64,000 bases of DNA, taken from an uncultured Veillonella sp. (GTDB taxonomy: Bacteria; Bacillota; Negativicutes; Veillonellales; Veillonellaceae). Each line of letters opens with the position of its first letter. The stretch's first letter is position 1. This document shows, piece by piece, positions 1-9,367 of this stretch. The DNA is taken from assembly GCA_900538355.1 (NCBI GenBank), contig UPXS01000006.1, positions 1-64,000 on the forward strand, in the 5' to 3' direction. Made by a program: the position numbers and the translations under genes. Under the pieces are notes generated by a model that searched no databases, was not told where the DNA came from, and was given only the letters and a program-made list of their open reading frames with translations.

Positions 1-612
1 TAACCCATTAGCCACTTCTTCCACAATATCTTCAGAAGATTGGAACATGCCAACTGTGCCTGTAAAGATATGATCAAAATAGCTACGATGAGGCCATTGA
101 TTAATAATTTGCGCCATCGGATATAAACGTGTCAAAATGCTGTAGCACACAGGGGACGCCGTATAAAGAACGACTTTTTTATCTTCATAAGATTGAAGAA
201 TCTCTTCAACCATGCCTGCATATTCTTCTACATAAGCATATAAAACGAGTTCTCCCGTTTTGCTATGGGCTTCAATACTTTCACGAACAGGAGTTTCCCA
301 AATCGTACCTACATCTAAACCATCTAAGATGCCTGTATCGCTAATAAAATCAAATAATTCAACTCTAAAGGATGGACCATATAGAGCTTGGAATGTATTC
401 AAATCATATGGAACGGGACCAAAAGACTCGACTGTGGATTTTTCTGCCAACGCATATAAATCATCTGCCGTTACGCCCCACTCACGGGAGCTAGCATTAC
501 TAGAAATCAATTGATCTAGTACTTTAAAACGCATTAACTCATTTACAATATCAATTCCCTCAATGCCATGAGTCGTACAAAGGGCAATAAATTCTTCGTT
601 ATTTACTTTCAT
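1..612 (-). CDS. Hypothetical protein, 3' end cut by window edge
   Basis: The frame is open from an ATG at 612 to the window edge, giving about 204 residues beginning MKVNNEEFIALCTTHGIEG. I do not recognise the family. It is soluble in character, with no signal peptide or membrane segment. A stretch reading KKVVLYTASPVCYSIL looks like a buried beta strand followed by a helix. The start lies one base after the nth stop codon, so the two genes are very probably co-transcribed and translationally coupled. The coding frame is certain; the function is unknown. Confidence 0.7.
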   Translation of the reverse strand, partial: MKVNNEEFIALCTTHGIEGIDIVNELMRFKVLDQLISSNASSREWGVTADDLYALAEKSTVESFGPVPYDLNTFQALYGPSFRVELFDFISDTGILDGLDVGTIWETPVRESIEAHSKTGELVLYAYVEEYAGMVEEILQSYEDKKVVLYTASPVCYSILTRLYPMAQIINQWPHRSYFDHIFTGTVGMFQSSEDIVEEVANGL

Positions 613-613
613 A

Positions 614-1249
614 TTAAACCTTTCCAGCTGAAGGACATACATGATTTAAAAAACATTCTTCACATAATGGCTTACGAGCCTTGCATAATTTACGGCCATG
701 ATAAATCAACCAGTGGTGAGCAGCCGCCCAATCCTCTTTAGGGATGGCCTTTTGCAACTTTTTCTCCATCTCTTCTGGCGTTTTAGCAATGCCCAATTTT
801 AATCGATTAGCTACGCGGAATACATGAGTATCTACTGCAATGGCAGGCGTACCAAACAATACGGACACAACTACGTTAGCCGTTTTACGACCAACACCAG
901 GTAATTCTACCAGTTGATCAAATTCGCGTGGTACCTCACCATGATATTGTTCTACCAAAATTTGACAAGTAGCAATTAAGTTTTTCGCTTTAGACTTATA
1001 AAGACCGCAGTCCTTAATAAGAGTTTCTAGTTTTGTAACCCCTATTTCAAGCATTTTAGCAGGATGATTTAATTCAGGGAACAATCGTTTTGTAACAATA
1101 TTAACCCTTTCATCCGTACATTGTGCAGATAAAACAACGGCTACTAATAATTCAAATTCATTTGTATACTCAAGGGCAGGTTTTGCATCAAAATAATGTT
1201 CTTGCAATAATTTTAATTGCTCTGCCTTTATCGCTTTTGTTACACGCAT
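614..1249 (-). CDS. nth: Endonuclease III
   Basis: This is a base-excision repair DNA glycosylase/AP lyase of 211 residues, the normal size for the family. The helix-hairpin-helix LPGVGRKTA lies near residues 116-124, with the catalytic Lys at about 122 and the catalytic Asp in VDTHVFR at about 140. The C-terminus holds the iron-sulfur ligands in the pattern C-x6-C-x2-C-x5-C. An upstream extension of the frame exists, but the ATG at 1249 is preceded by AAAGGAGAG and starts where the family starts. The next gene begins one base after its stop. It is divergent from the DUF896 gene. Confidence 0.95.
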   Translation of the reverse strand: MRVTKAIKAEQLKLLQEHYFDAKPALEYTNEFELLVAVVLSAQCTDERVNIVTKRLFPELNHPAKMLEIGVTKLETLIKDCGLYKSKAKNLIATCQILVEQYHGEVPREFDQLVELPGVGRKTANVVVSVLFGTPAIAVDTHVFRVANRLKLGIAKTPEEMEKKLQKAIPKEDWAAAHHWLIYHGRKLCKARKPLCEECFLNHVCPSAGKV

Positions 1250-1325
1250 ACAGCTCTCCTTTCTCACTTGTGAAAGTACAGACGCGTACATCTTATATCT
1301 TACCATACGTATTCATTTAGTTCTA

Positions 1326-1334
1326 TGTTATAAT
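1326..1334 (+). promoter_or_regulatory. Extended -10 promoter for the DUF896 gene
   Basis: TGTTATAAT matches the extended -10 form TGnTATAAT. It lies about 40 bases before the ATG at 1373, and no convincing -35 hexamer is seen. The ribosome binding site AGGAGG follows at about 1362-1367. Confidence 0.5.
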
Positions 1335-1372
1335 AAATCATGTTATTCTAATATAGAATACAGGAGGTCAAT

Positions 1373-1642
1373 ATGAGTAATATTAACGATACATTAAATC
1401 GTATAAACGAACTAGCAGCAAAGAAAAAATCAGGACAACAACTCACACCAGAGGAATTAGCAGAAAAAAAAGAACTCTATGAAATCTACTTATCATTTAT
1501 TCGAGGTCAAATTACAGATACTTTAGATCGCGTTGAATTCGTAGATCCAGAAACTGGTGAACGAACAGCTCCTAAACAAGCTCTAGAAAATTTGGCTAAA
1601 GAAGCTGACCAAGATATTAAAGAACATAAAGATATTCATTAA
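1373..1642 (+). CDS. DUF896 / UPF0291 (YnzC-like) small protein
   Basis: This 89-residue protein begins MSNINDTLNRINELAAKKKSG and contains LTPEELAEKKELYEIYL and FIRGQ, the hallmark pattern of the UPF0291/YnzC family of Firmicutes. The family is a short two-helix hairpin followed by a charged, probably disordered tail; in Bacillus a homologue lies in the SOS regulon, but the molecular role is not settled. The gene has a strong AGGAGG site, its own extended -10 promoter and a terminator immediately downstream, so it looks monocistronic. Confidence 0.85.
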   Translation: MSNINDTLNRINELAAKKKSGQQLTPEELAEKKELYEIYLSFIRGQITDTLDRVEFVDPETGERTAPKQALENLAKEADQDIKEHKDIH

Positions 1643-1649
1643 TATATAA

Positions 1650-1690
1650 AGCGTACGCATAAATGATAAGTCAATTATGCATACGCTTTT
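1650..1690 (+). terminator. Rho-independent terminator after the DUF896 gene
   Basis: The stem arms 1650-1662 and 1675-1687 pair with one mismatch and are followed by a short T run at 1687-1690. It lies 8 bases after the stop codon. Confidence 0.7.
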
Positions 1691-1703
1691 CTATTACCCA
1701 CAA

Positions 1704-1737
1704 AAAGTCCGCTTGATATACTTATCAAGCGGACTTT
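1704..1737 (-). terminator. Terminator of the aminotransferase gene
   Basis: A perfect 14-bp stem (1704-1717 with 1724-1737) and a 6-base loop are followed on the minus strand by TTTTTG. It sits 22 bases beyond the aminotransferase stop codon. Confidence 0.85.
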
Positions 1738-1758
1738 AATATTAGTAAAACTTATGCA

Positions 1759-3006
1759 TTATAGTTTACCAAGACGTTTCATAGCATTATAAATTTTTTC
1801 AGCAAGGCCTGTCATTTGGAATTTAGGAATGCCACATGCTGCAACGCGAATACCGTTAGCTAAAGCAATAACATAAATATGCTCTTTCTTCAATTCTTCA
1901 CAGATAGCATTAGCAGAATCTGTAGGAATTGTAATGAAGAAACCACCACGGTATGGCAGCATAGGAAGACCTACTTGTGCAGCCTCTTGTTTGAAGATAT
2001 CAGCACGATCGCGAATCAATTGATAATAGCAATTACGTTCATCTTCATATTCTTTAAACTTAGCTGGATCAGCTACAATATTTGCCATTGTACGCATTGC
2101 TGGACGACAAATATTAGACCATGTAGCACGGCTAGTAGATTTGTTAATTTCTAAGAATTCATCAGCAATTTCTTCGTCATCAGAAATACCAATCAAAGCC
2201 CCTACACGTTGACCATACATAGTGAAGCCTTTAGACAAGCTATAGCAAACACATGTAAGTATCTCTTTTGGCAAATGACTAAATTTACTAAAGAATGAAC
2301 GAACCTCTTCTTTTTCACCAGAGTAATCAAGATAAGCCACATCAATACCAATGATCACATTATTACGACCAATAGCAACGAGTTCTTTTAAGAAGTTAAG
2401 AATGGATTCCCAGTCTTTATCCTCAATTGAGTAGCCTGTTGGATTATTACCAGGTGTATTAAACAAAATTACAACATTTGTTTGTTTAGCAGCTAATTCA
2501 TTTACACGATTTTGGAATGCTTCATGGTTAAAGTTATTATGTTCATCAAATAAAGAATACGTAACAAGTGTACGACCTACATCACTGCAAATTACTCGAT
2601 AGGCACCCCAGTACCAATCAGCAGTCAACACTTCATCACCAGGTTCTGTGTAGTTATGAACTAAGTGATGAATACCGCCAGTACCACCTGCAGTGGCAAT
2701 ACTACGGATATGACCTTCTGGACGAGATTGTCCAAAGCATTCTTTCTCTGCAGCAGCAAGGAACTCAGGTACGCCTGCGATTGGTGCATAGCCAATATGT
2801 TCAGAGTCAGGAAGGCTTAAATATTCATCTTTAACGGTTTTAAGGAATACCAATTTACCATCTTCATCATGAATCGCACCTAATGTACCGTTAACAACGT
2901 TCTCACGGCCATTTTCTTTGGCATCAGCTTGGGCTTGGCCAGCAGTTACAAAGATTACATCTTTAAGTTTTTTCCCTTTTGCATGCTTTGCAGCAACACT
3001 TGTCAT
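1759..3006 (-). CDS. Class I/II pyridoxal-phosphate aminotransferase
   Basis: This 415-residue fold-type I aminotransferase shows TAGGTGGIHHLVHNY in the cofactor-phosphate region, the NNPTGYS motif that contacts PLP and substrate, and SLSKGF with the Schiff-base lysine. It resembles the aspartate/aromatic aminotransferases, which transfer amino groups between aromatic or acidic amino acids and 2-oxo acids; the precise substrate cannot be read from the sequence. The ATG at 3006 is in a normal position for the family. The gene has its own terminator, and a 225-base AT-rich intergenic region lies upstream, so it is probably transcribed alone. Confidence 0.85.
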   Translation of the reverse strand: MTSVAAKHAKGKKLKDVIFVTAGQAQADAKENGRENVVNGTLGAIHDEDGKLVFLKTVKDEYLSLPDSEHIGYAPIAGVPEFLAAAEKECFGQSRPEGHIRSIATAGGTGGIHHLVHNYTEPGDEVLTADWYWGAYRVICSDVGRTLVTYSLFDEHNNFNHEAFQNRVNELAAKQTNVVILFNTPGNNPTGYSIEDKDWESILNFLKELVAIGRNNVIIGIDVAYLDYSGEKEEVRSFFSKFSHLPKEILTCVCYSLSKGFTMYGQRVGALIGISDDEEIADEFLEINKSTSRATWSNICRPAMRTMANIVADPAKFKEYEDERNCYYQLIRDRADIFKQEAAQVGLPMLPYRGGFFITIPTDSANAICEELKKEHIYVIALANGIRVAACGIPKFQMTGLAEKIYNAMKRLGKL

Positions 3007-3231
3007 AACTTACACCATCCTATCTAAAATGAATTATTACATATTTATCATACCTAAACTTATTTAAATATACAATGAGTATTTAGAAAATATATTGTAT
3101 ACATAAGAAATAATACTAATTAAACTCTGATTTATAATAAAGTTAAGGTGTATAGGATATATACAATATCCTATACAAAATATATTTATAAATACTATCC
3201 ACCATATCCCCATTTTTATAATTTTACAAAA

Positions 3232-3257
3232 AAAGACCACTCATCAGAGTGGTCTTT
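3232..3257 (-). terminator. Terminator of the outer-membrane protein gene
   Basis: The 11-bp stem 3232-3242 / 3247-3257 has the loop ATCA and is followed by a T-rich run on the minus strand. It is 7 bases after the stop codon at 3265. Confidence 0.85.
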
Positions 3258-3264
3258 AACATCC

Positions 3265-3834
3265 TTAGAAGGAGTAGCCTACACCAGCGTGTAAACCTTT
3301 TGCAGTTTTATCGTTATCGTTTACGCTATATTTATCATAGCCATAGTATACGTTCAAGTCTACATCAGGGCGAACTTCATATTGAGCACCTACTTGGTAA
3401 GTTTGCTTAATATCATTACCCCAACCAGCTTTAGCAAAGCCGTTAACTTTTTCTGTCAATGGTACATGACCAATAACACCTGCTTGGAAACCTAATTCAG
3501 TATCATTTGTACGAATTGCAGTACCAGCACCATATACGTTTACGTTTGGATGCACTTTATAAACCAATGCTAATTGATGATCTTTAATATCGCCATTTTT
3601 TGCATTCAATTTATCATAGGAATATTGTACTGCAGTTTTATCGGAAAGATCGTGTTGTAAAGAAACACCGAAACCGTCGTTGCTATTACCGCCACCTTTA
3701 GATACATGTTGTTTAAATGCATAATCAGCTTGTACTTTAGTGGAACCATCGCTAATTTTTGTTACAGGTGCTGCTGCAAATGCACTACCTGCCACAACTG
3801 TAGCTGCTAGAGTTAATAATACTAATTTCTTCAT
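3265..3834 (-). CDS. Small outer-membrane beta-barrel protein
   Basis: This 189-residue protein has a signal peptide (MKKLVLLTLAATVVAGSAFA, cleavage after AFA) and then alternating short amphipathic strands. It ends in the beta-barrel signature VGYSF, with a C-terminal Phe suited to BAM recognition. The length fits an eight-strand barrel of the OmpX/OmpA type without a peptidoglycan-binding domain. It is located in the outer membrane; cargo or ligand is unknown. It follows ftsZ by 81 bases. A TATAAT on the minus strand (3899-3904) and its own terminator suggest separate transcription. A short dyad (ACATATCT/AGATATGT) lies in the leader. Confidence 0.8.
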   Translation of the reverse strand: MKKLVLLTLAATVVAGSAFAAAPVTKISDGSTKVQADYAFKQHVSKGGGNSNDGFGVSLQHDLSDKTAVQYSYDKLNAKNGDIKDHQLALVYKVHPNVNVYGAGTAIRTNDTELGFQAGVIGHVPLTEKVNGFAKAGWGNDIKQTYQVGAQYEVRPDVDLNVYYGYDKYSVNDNDKTAKGLHAGVGYSF

Positions 3835-3915
3835 TTGTACCTCCTATACACATATCTCAAGATATGTCTTACTAAGTTACTTATTTACGAATGTTTTGAT
3901 TATACACTCTATAAA

Positions 3916-4956
3916 TTAGCGTTTCATGAATACAGGGATATCAGGGATACCGCTGTTTGTTGTTGTAGTGGATGCTGGACGAGATGTTGTAGTTGTTTTA
4001 CCGAATTCTGGTACGCTTTTAGCGTTATTGCCAAAACCAGTTGCTACAACAGTAACTTGAACTTTATCGCCTAAGCTTTCATCGATAACAGAACCAAAGA
4101 TGATATTTGCATCAGGATCTGCTGCATCAGAAATAATTTGAGCTGCTTCATTCACTTCAAAAATACCCAAATCAGAGCTACCAGAAATATTAAGCAAGAT
4201 ACCTTTTGCACCATCAATGGAAGTTTCCAACAATGGGCTATTAATTGCCATTTTAGCAGCATCTGCAGCACGGTTTTCACCTGTACCTTCACCAATACCC
4301 ATCAATGCTTCGCCTTGATTAGTCATGATAGTTTTAACGTCTGCAAAGTCGAGGTTGATTAAACCAGGAATTTGAATCAAATCAGAAATACCTTTGATAC
4401 CTTGACGAAGAACTTCATCAGCTTTACTAAAAGCATCAGATACGGAACATTTTTTATCTACTACTTGTAATAATTTATCATTAGGAATAACGATGATTGT
4501 ATCAACTTTTTGAGTCAAGAACTCAATGCCTTTTTCTGCTGCAGCACGACGACGTTTGCCTTCAAATGCGAAAGGTTTAGTTACAACGCCTACTGTTAAT
4601 GCACCAACTTCTTTAGCACATTCAGCTACGATTGGAGCAGCACCAGTACCAGTACCACCGCCCATACCAGCAGTTACGAATACCATATCAGCACCTTCAA
4701 GTGCTTTAGTGATTTCTTCACGACTTTCTTGAGCTGCTTCTTCACCGATTTGTGGATTAGCACCTGCACCAAGACCTTTAGTAACTTTTTCACCGATTTG
4801 AATTGTTACATCCGCCTTGGACAATTCAAGCACTTGGTTTTCTGTATTAACAGCTAAAAATTGAACACCTTTAATTTGGTTATCAACCATACGATTAACA
4901 GCGTTATTACCGCCACCACCAACACCGATAACTTTAATATTTGCAAAATCAGACAT
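3916..4956 (-). CDS. ftsZ: Cell division GTPase FtsZ
   Basis: This tubulin-like GTPase polymerises at mid-cell as the division scaffold. Its 346 residues carry the nucleotide-binding GGGGNN near residues 13-18 and the tubulin signature GGGTGTG at 99-105. A short Thr/Ser-rich linker (about 318-335) leads to the C-terminal peptide DIPVFMKR, the docking site for membrane anchors such as FtsA or SepF. The linker is short compared with many FtsZ proteins. GAGGAGGAA precedes the ATG. It ends the dcw cluster but is separated from the DUF1290 gene by 138 bases. No ftsA lies beside it. Confidence 0.97.
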   Translation of the reverse strand: MSDFANIKVIGVGGGGNNAVNRMVDNQIKGVQFLAVNTENQVLELSKADVTIQIGEKVTKGLGAGANPQIGEEAAQESREEITKALEGADMVFVTAGMGGGTGTGAAPIVAECAKEVGALTVGVVTKPFAFEGKRRRAAAEKGIEFLTQKVDTIIVIPNDKLLQVVDKKCSVSDAFSKADEVLRQGIKGISDLIQIPGLINLDFADVKTIMTNQGEALMGIGEGTGENRAADAAKMAINSPLLETSIDGAKGILLNISGSSDLGIFEVNEAAQIISDAADPDANIIFGSVIDESLGDKVQVTVVATGFGNNAKSVPEFGKTTTTSRPASTTTTNSGIPDIPVFMKR

Positions 4957-5094
4957 TGAACTTCCTCCTCTTATCGTTATCTATCGTATCAATATACGTC
5001 CCAATGTATCGATTTATATACTGACTATCTTATAACAATTACATTTATTTTACACTAAAATTTAAAAACTTTCCACTATATAGAATGTGATTTA

Positions 5095-5439
5095 TTAGAA
5101 CCGCTTAGTCATAATTATCTTGCGTATAGCGCCTACATTAATAAATACACGCAACCCAAACCCAATGAGGGCCACATAGTAAAGATTAATACCTATTAAA
5201 TCACCAACATATACAAGAATAACAGCTAACACCATATTTGAAAAGAACCCAATTACAAAGTTACTAAGATCAAAGGTTCTTTCCAATGCCGCTCGACTAC
5301 CGCCAAACACTGCATCTAATGCCGCCAGAACAGCTACTGATGTATAGTTCGAGTAACTAATAGGGATATGAAGTGGTGCTATCCATCCTAAGGTAGCCCC
5401 TATGATTAGGCCAATGATGGCGAAGATATAGATGTTCAT
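5095..5439 (-). CDS. sbp: Small basic protein, DUF1290 family
   Basis: This 114-residue membrane protein has three to four hydrophobic segments (about 1-20, 32-45, 57-80 and 84-100) and a basic C-terminal tail (RKIIMTKRF). It matches the small basic protein that lies between divIB and ftsZ in many Firmicutes. Its biochemical role is not established, but its conserved place beside DUF881 and FtsZ suggests an envelope or division function. Its ATG overlaps the stop of the DUF881 gene by four bases (ATGA), so translation is coupled. Confidence 0.85.
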   Translation of the reverse strand: MNIYIFAIIGLIIGATLGWIAPLHIPISYSNYTSVAVLAALDAVFGGSRAALERTFDLSNFVIGFFSNMVLAVILVYVGDLIGINLYYVALIGFGLRVFINVGAIRKIIMTKRF

Positions 5440-6131
5440 TCTTTACCTCCTAACTCATTAGGCTTCATATGTTCTTCTCTAAAGGGACCTGTGAAAGCAG
5501 GAATCGCTATATCCTCTTCTTGCTTTATAGTTACCTTTATTCCCCAATGTTTGAGCGAATCCACTACACCACCGCGCATAGTTAACGCCGAATTTAATGT
5601 CTTTGGATCACCAATGGCTTTCACCGTAAAGGGAGCGCCAAAGACCTTACCATTTACAGTAATAGTTGGTCCTGAACATCGTATTTCAGACGTTCCTATA
5701 AGGCGTTGATCATTAATAGCTATTGCTTCAGCTCCTCCAGCACGTAATTCATTGACAATTCTAAGAATATCTTCATCATGAATTACATACAAATTAGGAT
5801 TTTCACCACTTTGAACAGGTTTTAAGCTATCTTCAATCAACACGCTAACACCTGGACCTTTAACATTTGTTAAAGCCGCTTTCATCATGAGCTGTTCATC
5901 AGCTTTACCATCGCCATTAGCGCCAGTTTTTTTTAGTGATTCAATTTGCTTTAATAAAGCATCCCGTTCACTCTGGGCCTCTCGCAATTGTACTGCTAAA
6001 TCACCAGTCCGTTGTAAGCGAATATTTTCTTCTATATTATCTTGCGTCATCTTATATTGGGTTACAACCATAAACCCTAATATACAGCTGACTATGGCAA
6101 TTGCCCACCGTTCGTGTCTCACGACAATCAT
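5436..6131 (-). CDS. DUF881 family membrane-anchored protein
   Basis: This 231-residue protein has one N-terminal transmembrane segment (about 9-25), a coiled-coil stretch (about 33-66) and an extracytoplasmic domain with GPGVSVLIEDS and NELRAGGAEAIAINDQRL, typical of DUF881. Members sit between divIB and ftsZ in Firmicutes division clusters; their job is unknown. Here the gene is between ftsQ (28 bases upstream) and the DUF1290 gene (4-base overlap). The ribosome binding site AAAAGG is modest. Confidence 0.85.
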   Translation of the reverse strand: MIVVRHERWAIAIVSCILGFMVVTQYKMTQDNIEENIRLQRTGDLAVQLREAQSERDALLKQIESLKKTGANGDGKADEQLMMKAALTNVKGPGVSVLIEDSLKPVQSGENPNLYVIHDEDILRIVNELRAGGAEAIAINDQRLIGTSEIRCSGPTITVNGKVFGAPFTVKAIGDPKTLNSALTMRGGVVDSLKHWGIKVTIKQEEDIAIPAFTGPFREEHMKPNELGGKE

Positions 6132-6159
6132 CTACCTTTTATCTTCAACATGACCTAAT

Positions 6160-7014
6160 TTATCTTGTTTTCGTCTCATCCTTCTTAGTAGATGAATTTT
6201 CTGTAGTCGGTGCTCCATTTTGATGCTTTTTGCCTTCCGGCATCACATCGGTTTTAATGTACGGTGACGAAACATTTACATCTATATACTGTACATTACC
6301 ATGAGTCTTTTTAATATCTTGTAACATCGACTGAGTTAGCTCTGCTTTTTTTGCTAAGTCTTTGCCATCTCCCAGTCGAATCTGCACACCTGAAACAGTA
6401 TATGCCATTATTGCATCAGGATCTCCGATATTAACCTCTGCAATATTTTTGAACGTCTCCTCATCAAGAGAGTTCAAATATTCAAGAGCAGCCAATATCG
6501 GCTTATCTACCACCATATCTCCTAAGAGTATATTTCCAGCTTTTACACCAGAAATCATAGGCACCGATGTATCTTGAATAGCAGGCTCAGATGCAATCAC
6601 CTGACCTTTACCATCAAGAGTCAAGTATCCAAACTGAGCTGGTACAACTGCAACAGCCTTGCGTTCCACTACATTTACCACCATTGTAAGTGGCAACTGA
6701 TAGCTGATTTGAGCCTCTTCGACACGTAAGTCTTTCGACAATCTAGTTTTTAATTTTTCTGTACTAATTTGCAATATATTAACAGGTTCATGGATATCAC
6801 CTGCTACCATTACATCTTGTACAGTTACCTTATCCGATCCAATAACTTTTAAGGATCCAAAAGGAATAGGTAGTGTAAACAACCCCACCAACACGAGAGT
6901 AACTGCACCACCGATTTTTAACACTCGTTTTCTAAATACAGCCCGTTCATCACGAACAGGTGTAGAAGACTGCATCTCCCCAGAGTTGGATGGATGGTTT
7001 TGCTTATCATCCAT
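6160..7014 (-). CDS. ftsQ: Cell division protein FtsQ/DivIB
   Basis: A 284-residue single-pass membrane protein of the divisome. The cytoplasmic N-terminus is hydrophilic, the transmembrane segment lies near residues 34-53, and it is followed by a POTRA-like region (about 56-115) and the FtsQ/DivIB beta domain containing PMISGV. The C-terminal tail is Lys/Thr-rich. FtsQ bridges FtsL and FtsB/DivIC and helps control septal wall synthesis. AAGGAG precedes the ATG. It lies 27 bases after ddl, the same order as in many dcw clusters. Confidence 0.85.
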   Translation of the reverse strand: MDDKQNHPSNSGEMQSSTPVRDERAVFRKRVLKIGGAVTLVLVGLFTLPIPFGSLKVIGSDKVTVQDVMVAGDIHEPVNILQISTEKLKTRLSKDLRVEEAQISYQLPLTMVVNVVERKAVAVVPAQFGYLTLDGKGQVIASEPAIQDTSVPMISGVKAGNILLGDMVVDKPILAALEYLNSLDEETFKNIAEVNIGDPDAIMAYTVSGVQIRLGDGKDLAKKAELTQSMLQDIKKTHGNVQYIDVNVSSPYIKTDVMPEGKKHQNGAPTTENSSTKKDETKTR

Positions 7015-7041
7015 AGTTAACTCCTTATCTTCTATTAGCCC

Positions 7042-7974
7042 TTAAAATTTCCCTATACTAGCTGTTAATAGAATTTTTTCACATAATGTTGGGAAGTCGA
7101 TTCCCATTTCTTTAGCTGCTTTTGGTACTAAAGACGTTGCTGTCATACCAGGCACAGTGTTATATTCAAGAACATACATCTTATCGGCATGATCTGTCAT
7201 AACATCAACACGAATGACCCCACTGCCTTGTACTTCGCGATATACAAGTTCCCCAATGCGTTGCATTTCAGCAGTCATTTCTTCACTAATAGGTGCTGGC
7301 ACTAAATACTCGGTAGCACCTACCGTATACTTACTCTTGTAGTCATATTCACCAGAATGTGGACGAATTTCAATAACAGACAATGCTTTACCATCTAAAA
7401 CAGATACTGTAAACTCACGACCATCAAGGAATTGTTCTACCACGAGAATAGGGTCATATTTAAGAGCTTCTGTTACAGCCTCTTCTAACTGAGCTTCATC
7501 GCGAACGATAGTAACCCCAATACTAGAACCTTGAGTAGCAGATTTCACAACTACTGGAATTGTAAAATCTTTACGGATGTGTTCAATAATAGCCTCTGCA
7601 GATTCAAGATTACCATTGAAGGACTCGGAAGCCGCCGTAGGAATATTGGCACCTTTAAACACATCTTTACTTACTTTTTTATTCATCCCTACTGCATGAG
7701 CCATAATACCGGACCCAGTGTATGGAATTTCAGCCATTTCTAATAAGCCTTGTAATGCACCGTCTTCACCATAACGGCCGTGAATGGCATTAAATACTAC
7801 TTCACCACCGAGGGCTTCAATATCTTTTAAAACAGTACGTGGATTAAGTTCTAATGTTTGGGCATTATAACCTTTGCTTTCAAGTGCTTCCGCAATAGCC
7901 GCACCAGTACGACGAGATACTTCAGCCTCTTTGGAAGGACCACCCATCAATACGATTATTTTTTTATCTTTCAT
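7042..7974 (-). CDS. ddl: D-alanine--D-alanine ligase
   Basis: This ATP-grasp enzyme joins two D-alanines for the UDP-MurNAc pentapeptide. The 310 residues match the DdlB size. Visible features are the N-terminal VLMGGPSKEAEVS, GRYGEDGALQG, the glycine-rich SATQGSSIGV loop, and VLEYNTVPGMTATS with metal- and substrate-binding residues. The ATG overlaps the murC stop by four bases (ATGA). In many Firmicutes murB occupies this neighbourhood; here ddl is present and murB is not. Confidence 0.95.
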   Translation of the reverse strand: MKDKKIIVLMGGPSKEAEVSRRTGAAIAEALESKGYNAQTLELNPRTVLKDIEALGGEVVFNAIHGRYGEDGALQGLLEMAEIPYTGSGIMAHAVGMNKKVSKDVFKGANIPTAASESFNGNLESAEAIIEHIRKDFTIPVVVKSATQGSSIGVTIVRDEAQLEEAVTEALKYDPILVVEQFLDGREFTVSVLDGKALSVIEIRPHSGEYDYKSKYTVGATEYLVPAPISEEMTAEMQRIGELVYREVQGSGVIRVDVMTDHADKMYVLEYNTVPGMTATSLVPKAAKEMGIDFPTLCEKILLTASIGKF

Positions 7975-9353
7975 TGTAAGCCTTCCTCCAATATAGCTAA
8001 TAATTTTGGTCCATATTGATTAATAGAACCTGCACCCATAGTGATAACCAAGTCATTAGGTCTTACTACTTTTGATAATACTTCAGGCAAATCATCAACA
8101 GACTGTACATAATGTACATCTTGACCTGTGGCCGCTTTAATAGCATTTGGAATCGTATGTCCATCAATTCCAGGGATTGGATCTTCACCAGAGCTATAGA
8201 TATCTGTCATATATACTTCATCAGCGCTTGTAAAAGCAGTGGCAAATTCATCCTTTAGCAAGCTAGTACGAGTAAAGCGATGTGGTTGGAATACACAGAT
8301 AACACGATGCTTTTCCAACTCTTTAGCAGCCTTTAAGGTAGCTTTAATTTCAGTAGGATGATGCGCATAGTCATCAACAACCCATACACCTGCTACATGG
8401 CCTTTCGTTTCAAAACGGCGTTTTGCACCGATGAATTTACCTAAGCCCTTAGTAATGATACGTGTTTCTACACCACAGCAATCATGAGCCACAATAAAGG
8501 CAGCCAAGGAATTCAATACATTATGTTCACCAGGAACACGCAAGCGAATACGCTCAATATTTACACCCTTATGATATACATCATAAACCAATGTAGAGTC
8601 TACATAATGAATATTTTTAGCTACATAATCATTATTATCGCTTAAGCCATATGTAATGAAGTTACGATTTACACGACTCATAACGTAGCGAATATTTTCA
8701 TTATCACCACATACGATTGCTTTGCCAGATTCTGGTAAGGTTTCAACAAACTCACAGAATGCATTTAGCAAATTATCCATTGTTTTGTAATGATCCATAT
8801 GATCATCTTCAATATTAGTAATAACAATAGTGTGTGGACGTAGTTTCAAAAAAGACCCATCACTCTCATCTGCTTCTACTACAGAAAAGTGGCCCTTACC
8901 AAGGCAACTACTACCTTTTAAATAATCTACTTCACCGCCAATAATAACTGTTGGATCAGCATCTGCTTCTACTAAAATTTGACCAATCATGGAAGTAGTA
9001 GAAGTTTTACCGTGTGCACCAGCTACTGCAATGCCATCTGTTACATCTAACACAGCTTTCACAATATCGGAACGGTGCAAAATTGTAATACCTTGAGCTT
9101 TAGCAGCTACAATTTCAGGATTATCTTCGCGAATAGCAGTAGAACGAACTACAGCATCAACGCCATTTACATACTCTTTATTATGACCAATATGAACAGT
9201 AGCGCCCATATTTCTGAACTTTTCAATAACTGCAGATTCAGCTACATCTGAGCCAGATACATCATAACCTTTTTGAATTAAAATATTCGCTATAGCACGC
9301 ATGCCAGATCCACCTATACCAATAAGGTGAATCTTATGAATACCGTCTAACAT
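7971..9353 (-). CDS. murC: UDP-N-acetylmuramate--L-alanine ligase
   Basis: MurC adds L-alanine to UDP-MurNAc, the first amino acid of the peptide stem. The 460 residues begin with the Rossmann-like HLIGIGGSGM. The Mur ligase P-loop is AGAHGKTSTT (about 114-123), followed by VVEADESDGS and the C-terminal VVDDYAHHPTEI and FQPHRFTRT motifs characteristic of MurC. AGGAGAGG precedes the ATG. It lies 14 bases after murG and overlaps ddl. Confidence 0.97.
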   Translation of the reverse strand: MLDGIHKIHLIGIGGSGMRAIANILIQKGYDVSGSDVAESAVIEKFRNMGATVHIGHNKEYVNGVDAVVRSTAIREDNPEIVAAKAQGITILHRSDIVKAVLDVTDGIAVAGAHGKTSTTSMIGQILVEADADPTVIIGGEVDYLKGSSCLGKGHFSVVEADESDGSFLKLRPHTIVITNIEDDHMDHYKTMDNLLNAFCEFVETLPESGKAIVCGDNENIRYVMSRVNRNFITYGLSDNNDYVAKNIHYVDSTLVYDVYHKGVNIERIRLRVPGEHNVLNSLAAFIVAHDCCGVETRIITKGLGKFIGAKRRFETKGHVAGVWVVDDYAHHPTEIKATLKAAKELEKHRVICVFQPHRFTRTSLLKDEFATAFTSADEVYMTDIYSSGEDPIPGIDGHTIPNAIKAATGQDVHYVQSVDDLPEVLSKVVRPNDLVITMGAGSINQYGPKLLAILEEGLQ

Positions 9354-9367
9354 AAAACCTCTCCTTG